Assembly: GCF_032484785.1 (NCBI RefSeq)
Contig: NZ_JAUETR010000001.1
Location: forward strand, 4,219,501 to 4,283,500
Source of the DNA: Bradyrhizobium sp. SZCCHNS1050
GTDB lineage: Bacteria > Pseudomonadota > Alphaproteobacteria > Rhizobiales > Xanthobacteraceae
Direction: 5' to 3'
DNA: 64,000 bases
This document shows, in pieces, positions 7,829-17,092 of this stretch; the stretch's first letter is position 1; each line of letters starts with the position of its first letter. A program made the position numbers and the translations under genes. The notes under the pieces were generated by a model. That model did no database searches. It saw only the letters and a program-made list of their open reading frames with translations, and was not told the origin of the DNA.

Positions 7829-8698
7829 ATGGACGTGGTGGCCCGGATCGAGAAATCCCTCGTCGCAGCGGTCGCTTTGGCCGACCGGCCCGGATGTCCG
7901 CCACGGCTGTCGGCGGCGATGCAGGCCGCAGTGTTCCCCAAGGGCGCGCGGGTCCGGCCCCGGCTCTGTCATGCCGTGGCCGCAGCCTGTGGCGACGACG
8001 AGCCCGCGGCGACCGACGCCGCCGGGTCGGCGATCGAGCTGTTGCACTGCGCCTCGCTGGTGCATGACGATCTGCCGTGCTTCGACAACGCGGCGCTGCG
8101 ACGCGGGCGGCCCTCGGTGCATGCCGCGTTCGGCGAGCCGCTCGCGGTGCTCGCGGGCGACGCGCTGATCGTGCTCGCGTTCCAGACGCTGGCCAAGTCG
8201 CGCTGCTCGCCGCTGCGGCTGGCGCAGCTGATCGCGACCATCGGCGATGCCGTCGGCGTGCCGCATGGCATCTCGGCTGGGCAAGCCTGGGAATGCGAGC
8301 CGCAGATCGATCTGTCGCGCTATCACCGCTCCAAGACTGGCGCGCTGTTTGCGGCGGCCACCGTGTCGGGTGCCGCTGCGGCAGGGCATGAGAATCCGGA
8401 AGCGTGGCGCACGCTCGGCGAGACCATTGGCGAGGCCTATCAGGTCGCCGACGACATTCGCGATGCCGCCAGTGATGAAGAGGAGGCGGGCAAGCCCGTC
8501 GGCCAGGACGCCGCGCATGGGCGGCCCAACGCCGTGCTGATCTATGGGCTCACCGGCGCCGTCAGCTATCTGCACGACCTCGTCGCCGACGGTATCCGCA
8601 CCATGCCGCCCTGCGCCCACGCGCACGAGCTGCGTTTGCTGATGGAGCAGGAAGCCAAGCGCCTCGTGCCGCGCCGCCTGGCGGCGTCGGCGGCGTGA
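7829..8698 (+). CDS. crtE: Geranylgeranyl diphosphate synthase CrtE
   Basis: 289-residue trans-prenyltransferase supplying geranylgeranyl diphosphate for carotenoids and for the bacteriochlorophyll tail. The first aspartate-rich motif is DDLPCFDNAALRRG and the second is VADDIRDAASD. I chose ATG 7829 because GGGGAGG lies at a good distance upstream. A GTG at 7802 would add nine residues. It is divergent from crtD and followed by a long palindromic repeat before crtF. Confidence 0.94.
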   Translation: MDVVARIEKSLVAAVALADRPGCPPRLSAAMQAAVFPKGARVRPRLCHAVAAACGDDEPAATDAAGSAIELLHCASLVHDDLPCFDNAALRRGRPSVHAAFGEPLAVLAGDALIVLAFQTLAKSRCSPLRLAQLIATIGDAVGVPHGISAGQAWECEPQIDLSRYHRSKTGALFAAATVSGAAAAGHENPEAWRTLGETIGEAYQVADDIRDAASDEEEAGKPVGQDAAHGRPNAVLIYGLTGAVSYLHDLVADGIRTMPPCAHAHELRLLMEQEAKRLVPRRLAASAA

Positions 8699-8746
8699 TT
8701 GTTCGGCCGCATGGGATGGCGACGGTCTCACCACACGAGCGTTGCT

Positions 8747-8955
8747 CACCCTCCCCTGGAGGGGGAGGGTCGAAGCGCGCGAAGCGCGCGGCGGGGTGGG
8801 GTGACAGCCCATCCGCGCGCGCAGTGCCGGTGATACCCCGCAGGCTTAGGCAGGCGCAGCGAAGGGCATCGGGACTCATAAGCACCAATTTCCGAGCCCA
8901 CCCCACCCCGCCGCGCGCTTCGCGCGCGGCGACCCTCCCCCTCCAGGGGAGGGTG
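8747..8955. repeat. Long inverted repeat in the crtE-crtF gap
   Basis: Two 57-bp arms, 8747-8803 and 8899-8955, are inverted copies with only two mismatches, separated by about 95 bp. The arms begin with CACCCTCCCCTGGAGGGGGA and its complement and are very GC-rich, with alternating GCGCGC runs. The whole 336-bp gap between crtE and crtF is non-coding, and apart from this repeat I see nothing in it. It resembles palindromic intergenic elements common in Bradyrhizobium. As RNA it would form a very stable hairpin between crtE and crtF. Confidence 0.8.
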
Positions 8956-9034
8956 GGCACCTGCGTGTGTCGAGCCATTCGGACCAATCAACTGCGTCAG
9001 CCAGCGCAACCTTCGTGGTTGGAGCCGTAGCGCC

Positions 9035-10180
9035 ATGCCTGGGGCCATCCGCCACAACACGCCGGCGCCGGTCAGCTTCGGCGATCGCTGGCGCGGCTGG
9101 CGGGACGGGCTGCTGGCGAGTGCGGCATTCCAACGCTGGGCGGCGGCGTTTCCGTTGACGCGGCCGATCGCGCGCAAGCGTGCCGCGCAGCTGTTCGATC
9201 TCTGCGCCGGCTTCGTCTATTCGCAGACCTTGGCGGCCTGCGTGCAGCTCGATCTGTTCGAAGGCTTGCGTTCCGGCCCCCGCGATGTCGCGACACTGGC
9301 GTCGCGCGCGGCGATGGCCCCCGACGCGATGCTCAGCCTGTGCGAGGCGGCGTCCGCGCTTCAGCTGCTCGAGCGCCGCGGTGCGGCGCGCTACGGGCTC
9401 GGGCCGCTCGGCGCGGCGCTGCTCGGCAATCCCGGGATCGCCGCCATGGTTCGACATCACGCCGCGCTGTATGCCGATCTCACCGATCCCGTGGCGCTGC
9501 TGCGCGGACATGACCGCCAGCGCCGGCTCGCGCAGTACTGGCCGTATGCGCTGGACAAGACCGGCGATGCGCTGACACCCGACAGCGTCGCGCCCTACAC
9601 GGCGCTGATGGCGGCGTCGCAGCCGATGATCGCGGACATCGTCCTCGCAGCCTATCCCCTGAGCGGCCACCGTTGCCTGCTCGATGTCGGCGGTGGTGAC
9701 GGCAGCTTCCTCGCCGCCGCCGCGCGGGCTGCGCCGCAACTGCAGCTCGAGCTGTTCGATCTGCCCGGGGTCGCCGCGATCGCGCAGGAGCGTCTCGCCA
9801 GGGCCGGGCTCGCCGATCGCGTCACGATCACGGCCGGCAGCTTCTACGATGATGCGCTCCCGACCGGCGCGGACGTGATCTCGCTGATTCGTGTCGTGCA
9901 CGATCACGACGACGACGCCGTGGCGCGGTTGCTCGCGAAGGTGCGCGCCGCCTTGCCTGACGATGGCGTGCTGCTGCTGGGCGAGCCGATGCGCGAGGCG
10001 GCCGGCGGGGCCGACGGCGTCAGCGCCTATTTCGAGATCTATCTCCGCGCGATGGGACAGGGGCGGCCGCGCAGCGCCGCCCGCTTGCGCGACCTGCTCC
10101 AGGCGGCGGGTTTTTCGCAGGTGCGAGTACTTCGTACGCGAATTCCGCTGATCGCAAGCGTGATTGTCGCGAAAAGCTGA
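9035..10180 (+). CDS. crtF: Hydroxyneurosporene O-methyltransferase CrtF
   Basis: 381-residue SAM-dependent O-methyltransferase that methylates the tertiary hydroxyl of hydroxylated carotenoids, the last kind of step in spirilloxanthin synthesis. An N-terminal dimerisation/helical region (FVYSQTLAACVQLDLFEGL) is followed by the SAM motif LLDVGGGDGSFLAAAARAAP near residue 215. The acidic strand end LFDLPGV and the VVHDHDDD segment near residue 290 follow, as in plant-type O-methyltransferases. It follows crtE across a repeat and precedes bchC across PpsR boxes. Confidence 0.92.
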   Translation: MPGAIRHNTPAPVSFGDRWRGWRDGLLASAAFQRWAAAFPLTRPIARKRAAQLFDLCAGFVYSQTLAACVQLDLFEGLRSGPRDVATLASRAAMAPDAMLSLCEAASALQLLERRGAARYGLGPLGAALLGNPGIAAMVRHHAALYADLTDPVALLRGHDRQRRLAQYWPYALDKTGDALTPDSVAPYTALMAASQPMIADIVLAAYPLSGHRCLLDVGGGDGSFLAAAARAAPQLQLELFDLPGVAAIAQERLARAGLADRVTITAGSFYDDALPTGADVISLIRVVHDHDDDAVARLLAKVRAALPDDGVLLLGEPMREAAGGADGVSAYFEIYLRAMGQGRPRSAARLRDLLQAAGFSQVRVLRTRIPLIASVIVAKS

Positions 10181-10189
10181 CACCCGGAC

Positions 10190-10233
10190 TGTAAATAAAT
10201 ATTGACACTTCTTTCAGTCAGGCTAACCTGACA
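10190..10233. promoter_or_regulatory. PpsR box pair upstream of bchC
   Basis: TGTAAATAAATATTGACA at 10190-10207 fits TGT-N12-ACA exactly. A second site, AGTCAGGCTAACCTGACA at 10216-10233, deviates in one base but contains the perfect palindrome GTCAGG-CTAA-CCTGAC. The centres are 26 bp apart. The pair lies 36 bp before the bchC ATG and would control bchCXYZ and, by readthrough, puf. Confidence 0.8.
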
Positions 10234-10269
10234 CCCGTAACTAAGCGGGCGTCGCTGGGGAGTTGGGCT

Positions 10270-11211
10270 ATGGACGCGATCGCCGTCGTACTGGGGAGGC
10301 CGAGGCAATTGTCGCTGCAGCACCTGCTGCTCGCAGACGTCCCGGACTGCCTGACCGTCGACATCGAATGGAGCGCGATCAGCACCGGTACCGAACGGCT
10401 GCTGTACGAGGGCCGCATGCCCCAGTTTCCCGGCATGGGCTATCCGCTCGTGCCGGGCTACGAGGCGGTGGGCCGCGTCGCGCACGCCGCCCCGCATTCC
10501 GGTTTTCGCAAAGGCGAGCGCGTGTTCGTGCCGGGCGCGGCGCGCTGCTTCGGCGAGGTCAGGAGCCTGTTTGGCGCCGCCGCCTCGCGCCTCAACGTTC
10601 CCGCACAGCGCATTGTTGCGATCGATGAGACGACGGGCCGGCGCGGCGTGCTGCTGGCACTGGCGGCCACCGCCTATCATGCATTGTCGATCGGTGGTGA
10701 CGGCCAGGCCGAATGCGTGGTTGGCCATGGCGTGCTCGGCCGTCTGCTGGCACGGCTGATCGTGGCGATGGGCGGCGATCCGCCCGTGGTGTGGGAGAGC
10801 AATCCGGAGCGCGCCGTTGGCGCGACGGGCTATCGCGTCATCGATCCCGCAGAGGACAGCAGACGCGACTATCGCCTGATCTTCGATGCCAGCGGCGATG
10901 CCGGCCTGCTCGACAGCCTCATTGCTCGCCTGGCGCCACGTGGCGAGATCATCCTCGCCGGCTTCTACAGCGCGCCGCTCTCCTTCTCCTACCCTCCGGC
11001 CTTCATGCGCGAAGCGACGATCCGCGTCGCCGCCGAATGGAAGCACGAGGATCTGCTCGCGGTGCGCAATCTCATCGACACCGGCAGGTTGTCTCTGGAC
11101 GGGCTGATCACGCACCACGCCGACGCTTTGTCCGCGGAGAGCGCCTACCGGACCGCGTTCGACGATCCGTCATGTCTCAAAATGGTCTTGGACTGGAGAG
11201 CTGCCGCATGA
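10270..11211 (+). CDS. bchC: BchC, bacteriochlorophyllide 3-hydroxyethyl dehydrogenase
   Basis: 313-residue medium-chain dehydrogenase that oxidises the 3-hydroxyethyl group to acetyl late in bacteriochlorophyll a synthesis. The N-terminal GroES-like domain has STGTERLLYEGRMPQFPGMG and YPLVPGYEAVG. The nucleotide-binding part has VVGHGVLGRLLARL, and the conserved tail has the ILAGFYSAPLSFSYPPAFM segment. It opens the bchCXYZ unit behind a PpsR box pair and overlaps bchX by 4 bp (ATGA). Confidence 0.94.
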   Translation: MDAIAVVLGRPRQLSLQHLLLADVPDCLTVDIEWSAISTGTERLLYEGRMPQFPGMGYPLVPGYEAVGRVAHAAPHSGFRKGERVFVPGAARCFGEVRSLFGAAASRLNVPAQRIVAIDETTGRRGVLLALAATAYHALSIGGDGQAECVVGHGVLGRLLARLIVAMGGDPPVVWESNPERAVGATGYRVIDPAEDSRRDYRLIFDASGDAGLLDSLIARLAPRGEIILAGFYSAPLSFSYPPAFMREATIRVAAEWKHEDLLAVRNLIDTGRLSLDGLITHHADALSAESAYRTAFDDPSCLKMVLDWRAAA

Positions 11212-12206
11212 ATGCCCCGACCAAGATCAGTGAGATGACCGATGCTCTGCGCGCCGAAGCGGCGATCGAGCCGGATGCGCCGTTGACGGCTGCGCCGAAG
11301 AAGGCCACGCAGATCATCGCGATCTACGGCAAGGGCGGCATCGGCAAGAGTTTCACGCTCGCCAACCTGTCCTACATGATGGCCCAGCAGCGCAAGAAGG
11401 TGCTCCTGATCGGCTGCGATCCGAAGAGCGACACCACCTCGCTGCTGTTCGGCGGCCGCGCCTGCCCGACCATCCTCGAGACCTCCTCGAAGAAGAAGCT
11501 TGCCGGCGAGGAGGTCAAGATCGGCGACGTCTGCTTCAAGCGCGACGGCGTGTTCGCGATGGAGCTCGGCGGGCCCGAGGTCGGCCGCGGCTGCGGCGGA
11601 CGCGGCATCATCCATGGCTTCGAACTGATCGAGAAGCTCGGCTTCCACGACTGGGGCTTCGACTACGTGCTGCTGGACTTCCTCGGCGACGTCGTCTGCG
11701 GCGGCTTCGGCCTGCCGATCGCGCGCGACATGTGCCAGAAGGTGATCATCGTCGGCTCCAACGACCTGCAATCGCTCTACGTCGCCAACAATGTCTGCTC
11801 GGCGGTGGAGTATTTCCGCAAGCTCGGCGGCAATGTCGGCGTCGCCGGCATTGTCATCAACAAGGATGACGGCACCGGCGAGGCTGCGGCGTTCGCAGAA
11901 GCCACCGGCATTCCGGTGCTGGCCTCGATCCCGGCCGACGACGACATCCGCCGCAAGAGCGCGAGCTATCAGATCATTGGCCGGCCCGGCACGCCCTGGG
12001 CGCCGCTGTTCGAGCATCTCGCCAAGAACGTCGCCGAGGCGCCGCCGCAGCATCCGCACCCCCTGACGCATGACGGCCTGCTCGGTTTGTTCAAGGGCTC
12101 GGATGTGGGACGCGGCGTCGTGCTGGAGCAGGCGACGCTCGAAGACATGTGTGGCAGCGCCGCGGTGACCAGGCCGTCGCTCGAAGTGATCTACGACAAT
12201 TTGTGA
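11208..12206 (+). CDS. bchX: Chlorophyllide reductase iron protein BchX
   Basis: 332-residue nitrogenase-iron-protein-like ATPase that passes electrons to BchYZ for reduction of chlorophyllide ring B. The P-loop GKGGIGKS is at residues 41-48. The two 4Fe-4S cysteine regions are in GRGCGGRG and [10 protein letters not shown]. The ATG at 11208 overlaps the bchC stop, and an N-terminal tail of about 35 residues precedes the P-loop, as is usual for BchX. It is distinguished from BchL by the CDPKSDTT segment and by its position. Confidence 0.96.
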   Translation: MNAPTKISEMTDALRAEAAIEPDAPLTAAPKKATQIIAIYGKGGIGKSFTLANLSYMMAQQRKKVLLIGCDPKSDTTSLLFGGRACPTILETSSKKKLAGEEVKIGDVCFKRDGVFAMELGGPEVGRGCGGRGIIHGFELIEKLGFHDWGFDYVLLDFLGDVVCGGFGLPIARDMCQKVIIVGSNDLQSLYVANNVCSAVEYFRKLGGNVGVAGIVINKDDGTGEAAAFAEATGIPVLASIPADDDIRRKSASYQIIGRPGTPWAPLFEHLAKNVAEAPPQHPHPLTHDGLLGLFKGSDVGRGVVLEQATLEDMCGSAAVTRPSLEVIYDNL

Positions 12207-12237
12207 TGGGATCGGCCGACGAGCGGAATGGAATGCA

Positions 12238-13788
12238 ATGAGCGATCCTGTGGTCCACCAGGCAATGAGCGCGCAGAGCGGCGCAGAGGCAGCTCTTCTG
12301 CCGGCGCCGCCCGAGGCGCTCGGCTGCCACGCCGGCAAGGCCGAGCTCAAGCGTGCGGCCGATGCCGCCGGCAAGAGCGAGGTGCTGGCGCGCTACGCGG
12401 CCGATTATCCGGCAGGGCCGCACGATCAGCCGCAGAGCATGTGCCCGGCGTTCGGCTCGCTGCGCGTCGGCCTGCGCATGCGGCGCACCGCCACCGTGCT
12501 GTCGGGCTCGGCCTGCTGCGTCTACGGCCTGACCTTCACCTCGCACTTCTACGGCGCGCGGCGCAGCGTCGGCTACGTCCCATTCAACTCGGAGACGTTG
12601 GTCACCGGAAAACTGTTCGAGGATATCCGCGAGGCCGTCTTCAAGCTGGCAGATCCCGCCAACTACGATTGCGTCGTCATCATCAATCTCTGCGTCCCCA
12701 CCGCCTCGGGCGTGCCGCTTCAGATCCTGCCGAAGGAGATCAACGGCGTCCGCGTGGTCGGCATCGACGTGCCCGGGTTTGGCGTGCCGACCCATGCCGA
12801 GGCCAAGGACGTGCTCGCCGGCGCGATGCTGAACTACGCGCGCCGCGAAGCGGAGCAGGGCCCGGTGCAGGCGCCGCGCGCGCTGCGCGGCGATCGGCCG
12901 ACCGTCGCGCTGTTAGGTGAGATGTTTCCCGCCGATCCCGTCGGCATCGGCATGATGCTGGCGCCGCTTGGCCTCGCCGCAGGCCCCACCGTGCCGACGC
13001 GCGAATGGCGCGAGCTCTATGGCGCGCTGGATTGTGCGGCGGTGGCGGCGATCCACCCGTTCTATACGGCTTCGATCCGCGAGTTCGAGACGGCGGGCCG
13101 TCCGATCATCGGCTCGGCGCCGGTCGGCTGCGATGGCACCGCGGATTGGCTGGAAGCTGTCGGCAAGACCTGCGGCGTCGGGCGCGCGCAGATCGATGCG
13201 GCCAAGACCGCGGTGCTGCCGGCAATTCGCGCGGCGCTTGCGGCCACGCCGATCCGCGGCCGCATCACGCTGTCGGGATATGAGGGATCGGAGCTGCTGG
13301 TCGGGCGTCTGCTGGTCGAGAGCGGCGCCGATCTGCGCTATGTCGGCACCGCCTGTCCGCGCACGCGCTGGTCGGAGGCCGATTGCGCCTGGCTCGAGAG
13401 CCGCGGTGTGCGCGTGCAGTACCGCGCCTCGCTGGAGCAGGATCTCGCGGCGGTCGATGAGTTCGCGCCGGATCTCGCCATCGGCACCACGCCGGTCGTG
13501 CAGAAGGCCAAGGCGCGCGCGATCCCGTCGCTCTACTTCACCAATCTGATCTCGGCGCGGCCGCTGTTCGGCGTGTCCGGAGCCGGCTCGCTGGCGCAGG
13601 TCGTCAACGCGGCGATCGCAGGCAAGGCGCGCTTCGACGAGATGCGCGACTTCTTCGAAGGTGTTGGTGAGGGCGACAATGCGGGCGTGTGGCAGGGCAC
13701 ACCGGTCGAACGTCCCGAATTCCGCGACAAGTTCCGCAAAGCGGTCGCGGCGCAGGCCAGGAAGCGCACGTCCGGGGAGATGGTGTGA
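12238..13788 (+). CDS. bchY: Chlorophyllide reductase subunit BchY
   Basis: 516-residue NifD/K-related subunit of chlorophyllide a oxidoreductase, working with BchZ and BchX. Cysteines likely to bind the 4Fe-4S cluster are visible in [22 protein letters not shown] and NLCVPTASG. Length is usual for the family. It lies 31 bp after bchX and its stop overlaps the bchZ start. The ribosome-binding site is weak. Confidence 0.95.
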   Translation: MSDPVVHQAMSAQSGAEAALLPAPPEALGCHAGKAELKRAADAAGKSEVLARYAADYPAGPHDQPQSMCPAFGSLRVGLRMRRTATVLSGSACCVYGLTFTSHFYGARRSVGYVPFNSETLVTGKLFEDIREAVFKLADPANYDCVVIINLCVPTASGVPLQILPKEINGVRVVGIDVPGFGVPTHAEAKDVLAGAMLNYARREAEQGPVQAPRALRGDRPTVALLGEMFPADPVGIGMMLAPLGLAAGPTVPTREWRELYGALDCAAVAAIHPFYTASIREFETAGRPIIGSAPVGCDGTADWLEAVGKTCGVGRAQIDAAKTAVLPAIRAALAATPIRGRITLSGYEGSELLVGRLLVESGADLRYVGTACPRTRWSEADCAWLESRGVRVQYRASLEQDLAAVDEFAPDLAIGTTPVVQKAKARAIPSLYFTNLISARPLFGVSGAGSLAQVVNAAIAGKARFDEMRDFFEGVGEGDNAGVWQGTPVERPEFRDKFRKAVAAQARKRTSGEMV

Positions 13789-15239
13789 TGCTGATCCTCG
13801 ACCACGATCGCGCCGGCGGCTATTGGGGAGCGGTCTACGCGTTCACCGCGATCAAGGGCCTGCAGGTCGTCATCGACGGCCCCGTGGGCTGCGAGAATTT
13901 GCCGGTGACCTCGGTGCTGCACTACACCGACGGCCTGCCGCCGCACGAGCTGCCGATCGTCGTGACAGGGCTTGGCGAGAACGAGCTCGGCCAGAAGGGC
14001 ACCGAGCAGGCGATGAAGCGCGCCCGCGCGGCGCTCGATCCGGATCTGCCGGCGGTGGTCGTCACCGGCTCGATCGCCGAGATGATCGGCGGCGGCGTCA
14101 CGCCGGAAGGCTCCAACATCAAGCGCTTCCTGCCCCGCACGATCGACGAGGACCAGTGGCAGAGCGCCAACCGCGCGTTGAGCTGGCTGTGGAGCGAATA
14201 CGGCCTGCGCAAGATCCCGGAGCGCAGGCCGCGCAAGGACGGCGAGAAGCCGCGCGTCAACATCATCGGCCCGATCTACGGCACCTTCAACACGCCGTCG
14301 GATGTCGCCGAGATCCGTCGCCTGCTCGAAGGCATCGGCGCCGAGATCAACATGGTGTTTCCGCTCGGCAGCCATCTCGCCGATGTCGGAAAGCTGGTCG
14401 ATGCCGACGTCAACGTCTGCATGTATCGCGAGTTCGGGCGGCTGTTGTGCGAGACCTTGGAGCGGCCTTATCTGCAGGCGCCGATCGGGCTGCATTCGAC
14501 GACGAAATTCCTGCGCTCCCTGGGCGAGATGCTCGGCCTCGATCCCGAGCCGTTCATCACCCGGGAGAAGCATACGACGATCAAGCCGCTGTGGGACCTG
14601 TGGCGCTCGGTGACGCAGGACTTCTTCGGCACCGCGAGCTTCGGCATCGTCGCGTCCGAGACCTACGCGCGGGGCCTGCGCAATTTCCTGGAGACCGAGC
14701 TCGGGCTGCCCTGCAGCTTCGCGATCTCGCGCTGTGCCGGCGCCAAGACCGACAACGACGCCATCCGCAAGCTCGTCCATGAGCGGCCGCCGCTGGTGCT
14801 GTTCGGCAGCTATAACGAGCGCATGTATGCGGCGGAAGCCGGCGACCGGTCGATCTACATCCCGGCCTCGTTCCCGGGCACGGTGATCCGCCGCCACACC
14901 GGCACGCCGTTCATGGGTTACGCCGGCGCGACCTACGTGGTGCAGGAGGTCTGCAACGCGCTGTTCGATGCGCTGTTCAACATCCTGCCGCTCGCAACCC
15001 AGCTCGATCAGATCGCAGCGACGCCGGCGCGGCTCGAGCGTGAATTGCCGTGGGATGACGGGGCCAAGCTCGCGCTCGACCAGATCATCGAGACACAGCC
15101 GGTGCTGGTGCGGATCTCGGCGGCCAAGCGGCTGCGCGACGCGGCGGAACGCGGCGCGCGCCAGGCGGGGCTGGACAAGGTGACGGAGGACGTTCTCGCG
15201 CATGCGCGGTCGCAGCTCGCAACGGGCCAGGCCGCGTAG
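13788..15239 (+). CDS. bchZ: Chlorophyllide reductase subunit BchZ
   Basis: 483-residue NifK-related partner of BchY. The N-terminal [18 protein letters not shown] is typical, and [12 protein letters not shown] holds a cluster-region cysteine. The start ATG overlaps the bchY TGA (TGATG). The C-terminal part has the proto-chlorophyllide-reductase-like helical tail that ends in [10 protein letters not shown]. It is followed after 30 bp by pufQ, so the puf transcript may also start inside bchZ, as in other purple bacteria. Confidence 0.95.
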   Translation: MLILDHDRAGGYWGAVYAFTAIKGLQVVIDGPVGCENLPVTSVLHYTDGLPPHELPIVVTGLGENELGQKGTEQAMKRARAALDPDLPAVVVTGSIAEMIGGGVTPEGSNIKRFLPRTIDEDQWQSANRALSWLWSEYGLRKIPERRPRKDGEKPRVNIIGPIYGTFNTPSDVAEIRRLLEGIGAEINMVFPLGSHLADVGKLVDADVNVCMYREFGRLLCETLERPYLQAPIGLHSTTKFLRSLGEMLGLDPEPFITREKHTTIKPLWDLWRSVTQDFFGTASFGIVASETYARGLRNFLETELGLPCSFAISRCAGAKTDNDAIRKLVHERPPLVLFGSYNERMYAAEAGDRSIYIPASFPGTVIRRHTGTPFMGYAGATYVVQEVCNALFDALFNILPLATQLDQIAATPARLERELPWDDGAKLALDQIIETQPVLVRISAAKRLRDAAERGARQAGLDKVTEDVLAHARSQLATGQAA

Positions 15240-15269
15240 GGCACGAGGATAGCGGACAGGGAGAGGACG

Positions 15270-15497
15270 ATGTCGTTATACGAGCGCATGGATCGTGACG
15301 TCGCGCCGAGATCGCGCGAGCGCATCGACTATCTCCTGGTCTACGCGGTGTGCTTCGCCGTGCTGATGGTCGAGGGCGTGCTGCGCCGGATCGGCTCCAT
15401 CATCACCGGCCACCGGCCCGCGCCGCTCGGCGCGATCGTCGGTGAAGCAAGGATCAAGGCCGCGAACTGCGCGACCTCGTCCTTCATGGGACTTTGA
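15270..15497 (+). CDS. pufQ: PufQ-like small membrane protein
   Basis: 75-residue protein with one membrane segment ([21 protein letters not shown], written here in part, about residues 18-38). Its C-terminal [20 protein letters not shown] resembles the end of PufQ proteins. PufQ is thought to help bacteriochlorophyll or its precursors reach the assembling complexes. The position between bchZ and pufB is the classical one. It has a strong ribosome-binding site (GGGAGAGGA). The family assignment rests on position and a short tail motif. Confidence 0.72.
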   Translation: MSLYERMDRDVAPRSRERIDYLLVYAVCFAVLMVEGVLRRIGSIITGHRPAPLGAIVGEARIKAANCATSSFMGL

Positions 15498-15501
15498 GTT
15501 C

Positions 15502-15629
15502 GAGAGCTGTGAGTTCGCTCTCCAAGTATTGCAAGGAATTCGTGCGGCTCGCCGCATGGATGTCATCCCGGTGACGGGATGGCGCTTCGACGCCGCTCAT
15601 CTCGGTGAGTGGCATCCGGCCGAAAGGCC
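15502..15629 (+). other. Series of RNA hairpins between pufQ and pufB
   Basis: Three short perfect hairpins precede the pufB ribosome-binding site. They are GAGAGC/GCTCTC (15502-15507 and 15517-15522), CATCCCG-GTGA-CGGGATG (15564-15581), and GGCC-GAAA-GGCC (15618-15629), the last with a GNRA-type tetraloop. In Rhodobacter, 5' hairpins and processing between pufQ and pufB stabilise the pufBA message, and these may act the same way. Confidence 0.5.
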
Positions 15630-15648
15630 AACACCAGGAGGTACCACT

Positions 15649-15882
15649 ATGGTGGACGTACCAAACAAGGGAGGCTCTCTGTCGGGGCTGACCGAAGCGG
15701 AGGCGAGGGAATTCCATAGCATCTTCATGACGAGCTTTGTGGTCTTCACGGCGGTTGCGATCGTCGCCCACATTCTCGCCTGGATGTGGCGTCCCTGGCT
15801 GCCCGGGCCGACTGGCTACAAGGCGGCGGCGCTGGATGGGGCGACCCACTACGCCAATATCGTGCTCTCCTACCTGACCTGA
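15649..15882 (+). CDS. pufB: LH1 antenna beta subunit PufB, with C-terminal extension
   Basis: 77-residue light-harvesting 1 beta polypeptide. The core is typical: an acidic N-terminus ([16 protein letters not shown]), the membrane helix with the bacteriochlorophyll-binding His in [16 protein letters not shown]. The start at ATG 15649 follows a strong AGGAGG. After RPWLPGP, where most beta subunits stop, about 20 extra residues ([20 protein letters not shown] and three more) continue to the stop. pufA follows after 16 bp. Confidence 0.93.
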   Translation: MVDVPNKGGSLSGLTEAEAREFHSIFMTSFVVFTAVAIVAHILAWMWRPWLPGPTGYKAAALDGATHYANIVLSYLT

Positions 15883-15898
15883 TCGAAAGGAGAAAACT

Positions 15899-16087
15899 AT
15901 GTGGCGCTTGTGGTTGTTGTTCGATCCCCGCAGGGTTCTCGTGGCTCTCGGCGTGTTCCTGTTCGGGCTGGCATTGGTGATTCACTTCATCCTGCTCAGC
16001 ACCAACCGGTTCAACTGGCTGGAGGGACCGCGTGCAGCGAAGACGTCGTCGATCTCCGAGCCGGCGACCCCGCTGAAGCTCAGCTAA
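15899..16087 (+). CDS. pufA: LH1 antenna alpha subunit PufA
   Basis: 62-residue light-harvesting 1 alpha polypeptide. [14 protein letters not shown] leads into one membrane helix with the bacteriochlorophyll-binding His in [16 protein letters not shown], followed by a short polar tail. It is preceded by AAAGGAGAAAAC as ribosome-binding site and paired with pufB. The alpha-beta ring surrounds the reaction centre in the inner membrane. Confidence 0.95.
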   Translation: MWRLWLLFDPRRVLVALGVFLFGLALVIHFILLSTNRFNWLEGPRAAKTSSISEPATPLKLS

Positions 16088-16103
16088 CAGCTCGACGACC
16101 AGA

Positions 16104-16149
16104 GGGAAGCGGACGTGCGACGGCGGCAGACCCCGTTCGCCCGCTTCCC
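16104..16149 (+). other. Intercistronic stem-loop between pufA and pufL
   Basis: A perfect 9-bp stem, GGGAAGCGG at 16104-16112 with CCGCTTCCC at 16141-16149, lies in the 141-bp gap between pufA and pufL. In Rhodobacter a stem-loop here blocks 3' exonucleases and gives the pufBA message a longer life than pufLM, setting the antenna-to-reaction-centre ratio. This one is well placed for that role. Confidence 0.6.
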
Positions 16150-16228
16150 AAATCCTCTTGTCCACGAATTCACGACACGACGATACGACACGCAGCATAT
16201 CGAGCGACGGGCAGCGGAGGCAGGACCG

Positions 16229-17074
16229 ATGGCAATGCTCAGCTTTGAACGAAAATACCGCGTCCGCGGCGGCACGTTGATCGGCGGCGACCTCTTCGAT
16301 TTCTGGGTCGGACCGTTTTATGTCGGCTTCTTCGGCGTGACGACGATCTTCTTCACCTTCGTCGGCGTGGCGCTGATCCTCTACGCCACGGCGCTTGGAC
16401 CGACCTGGAATCTCTGGCAGATCAGCATCAATCCACCCGATGCCAAATACGGGCTGTCGTTCGCGCCCCTCACCGAGGGCGGCTTCTGGCAGCTCATCAC
16501 GGTGTGCGCGCATGGCGCATTCGTCTCCTGGGCGCTGCGGGAGGTCGAGATCTGCCGCAAGCTCGCGATCGGCTATCACGTGCCGGTCGCCTTCGGCTTT
16601 GCGATCTTCGCCTATTTCACGCTGGAGGTGATCCGTCCGGTGCTGATGGGCTCGTGGAGCTACGCCTTCCCCTACGGCATCATCACCCATCTCGATTGGG
16701 TGTCGAACACCGGCTATCAGTTCGGCAACTTCCACTACAACCCCGCGCACATGATCGCGATCACGTTCTTCTTCACGACGTGTCTCGCGCTCGCTTTGCA
16801 CGGCGGACTGATCCTCTCGGCCAGCAATCCGGGCCGGGGTGAGGAGATGAAGTCGCCCGAGCACGAGAACACGATGTTCCGAGATCTGATCGGCTATTCG
16901 GTCGGCACGCTCGGCATCCACCGGGTCGGCCTGTTCCTGGCGCTGTCGGCCGTGTTCTTCAGCGCGGTGTGCATCGTCATCTCCGGTCCCGCCTGGCTGC
17001 TGCCGGAAGGCAATGCCTGGTCGGACTGGTGGGAGTGGTGGCGCAGGGTCCCGATCTGGTCGCCGCCGCAATGA
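16229..17074 (+). CDS. pufL: Reaction centre L subunit PufL
   Basis: 281-residue type-II reaction centre L chain with five membrane helices. It starts [15 protein letters not shown]. Ligand residues are visible in [20 protein letters not shown] (bacteriochlorophyll His), LALALHGG and LGIHRVGL (iron His). ATG 16229 follows GGAGG at 16216-16220. A second ATG two codons later is possible. The length matches the family. It forms the core with PufM and PuhA. Confidence 0.96.
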   Translation: MAMLSFERKYRVRGGTLIGGDLFDFWVGPFYVGFFGVTTIFFTFVGVALILYATALGPTWNLWQISINPPDAKYGLSFAPLTEGGFWQLITVCAHGAFVSWALREVEICRKLAIGYHVPVAFGFAIFAYFTLEVIRPVLMGSWSYAFPYGIITHLDWVSNTGYQFGNFHYNPAHMIAITFFFTTCLALALHGGLILSASNPGRGEEMKSPEHENTMFRDLIGYSVGTLGIHRVGLFLALSAVFFSAVCIVISGPAWLLPEGNAWSDWWEWWRRVPIWSPPQ

Positions 17075-17092
17075 GTTCAAGGAGAGGTCACC

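Noticed and set aside
8695..9030. Open frames in the crtE-crtF gap
   Set aside because: They translate the long inverted repeat; no ribosome-binding site or family similarity.
8951..9034. Possible PpsR box before crtF (TGT-N12-ACC)
   Set aside because: Only one half-site is exact and it lies alone beside the repeat arm; below the standard of the other sites.
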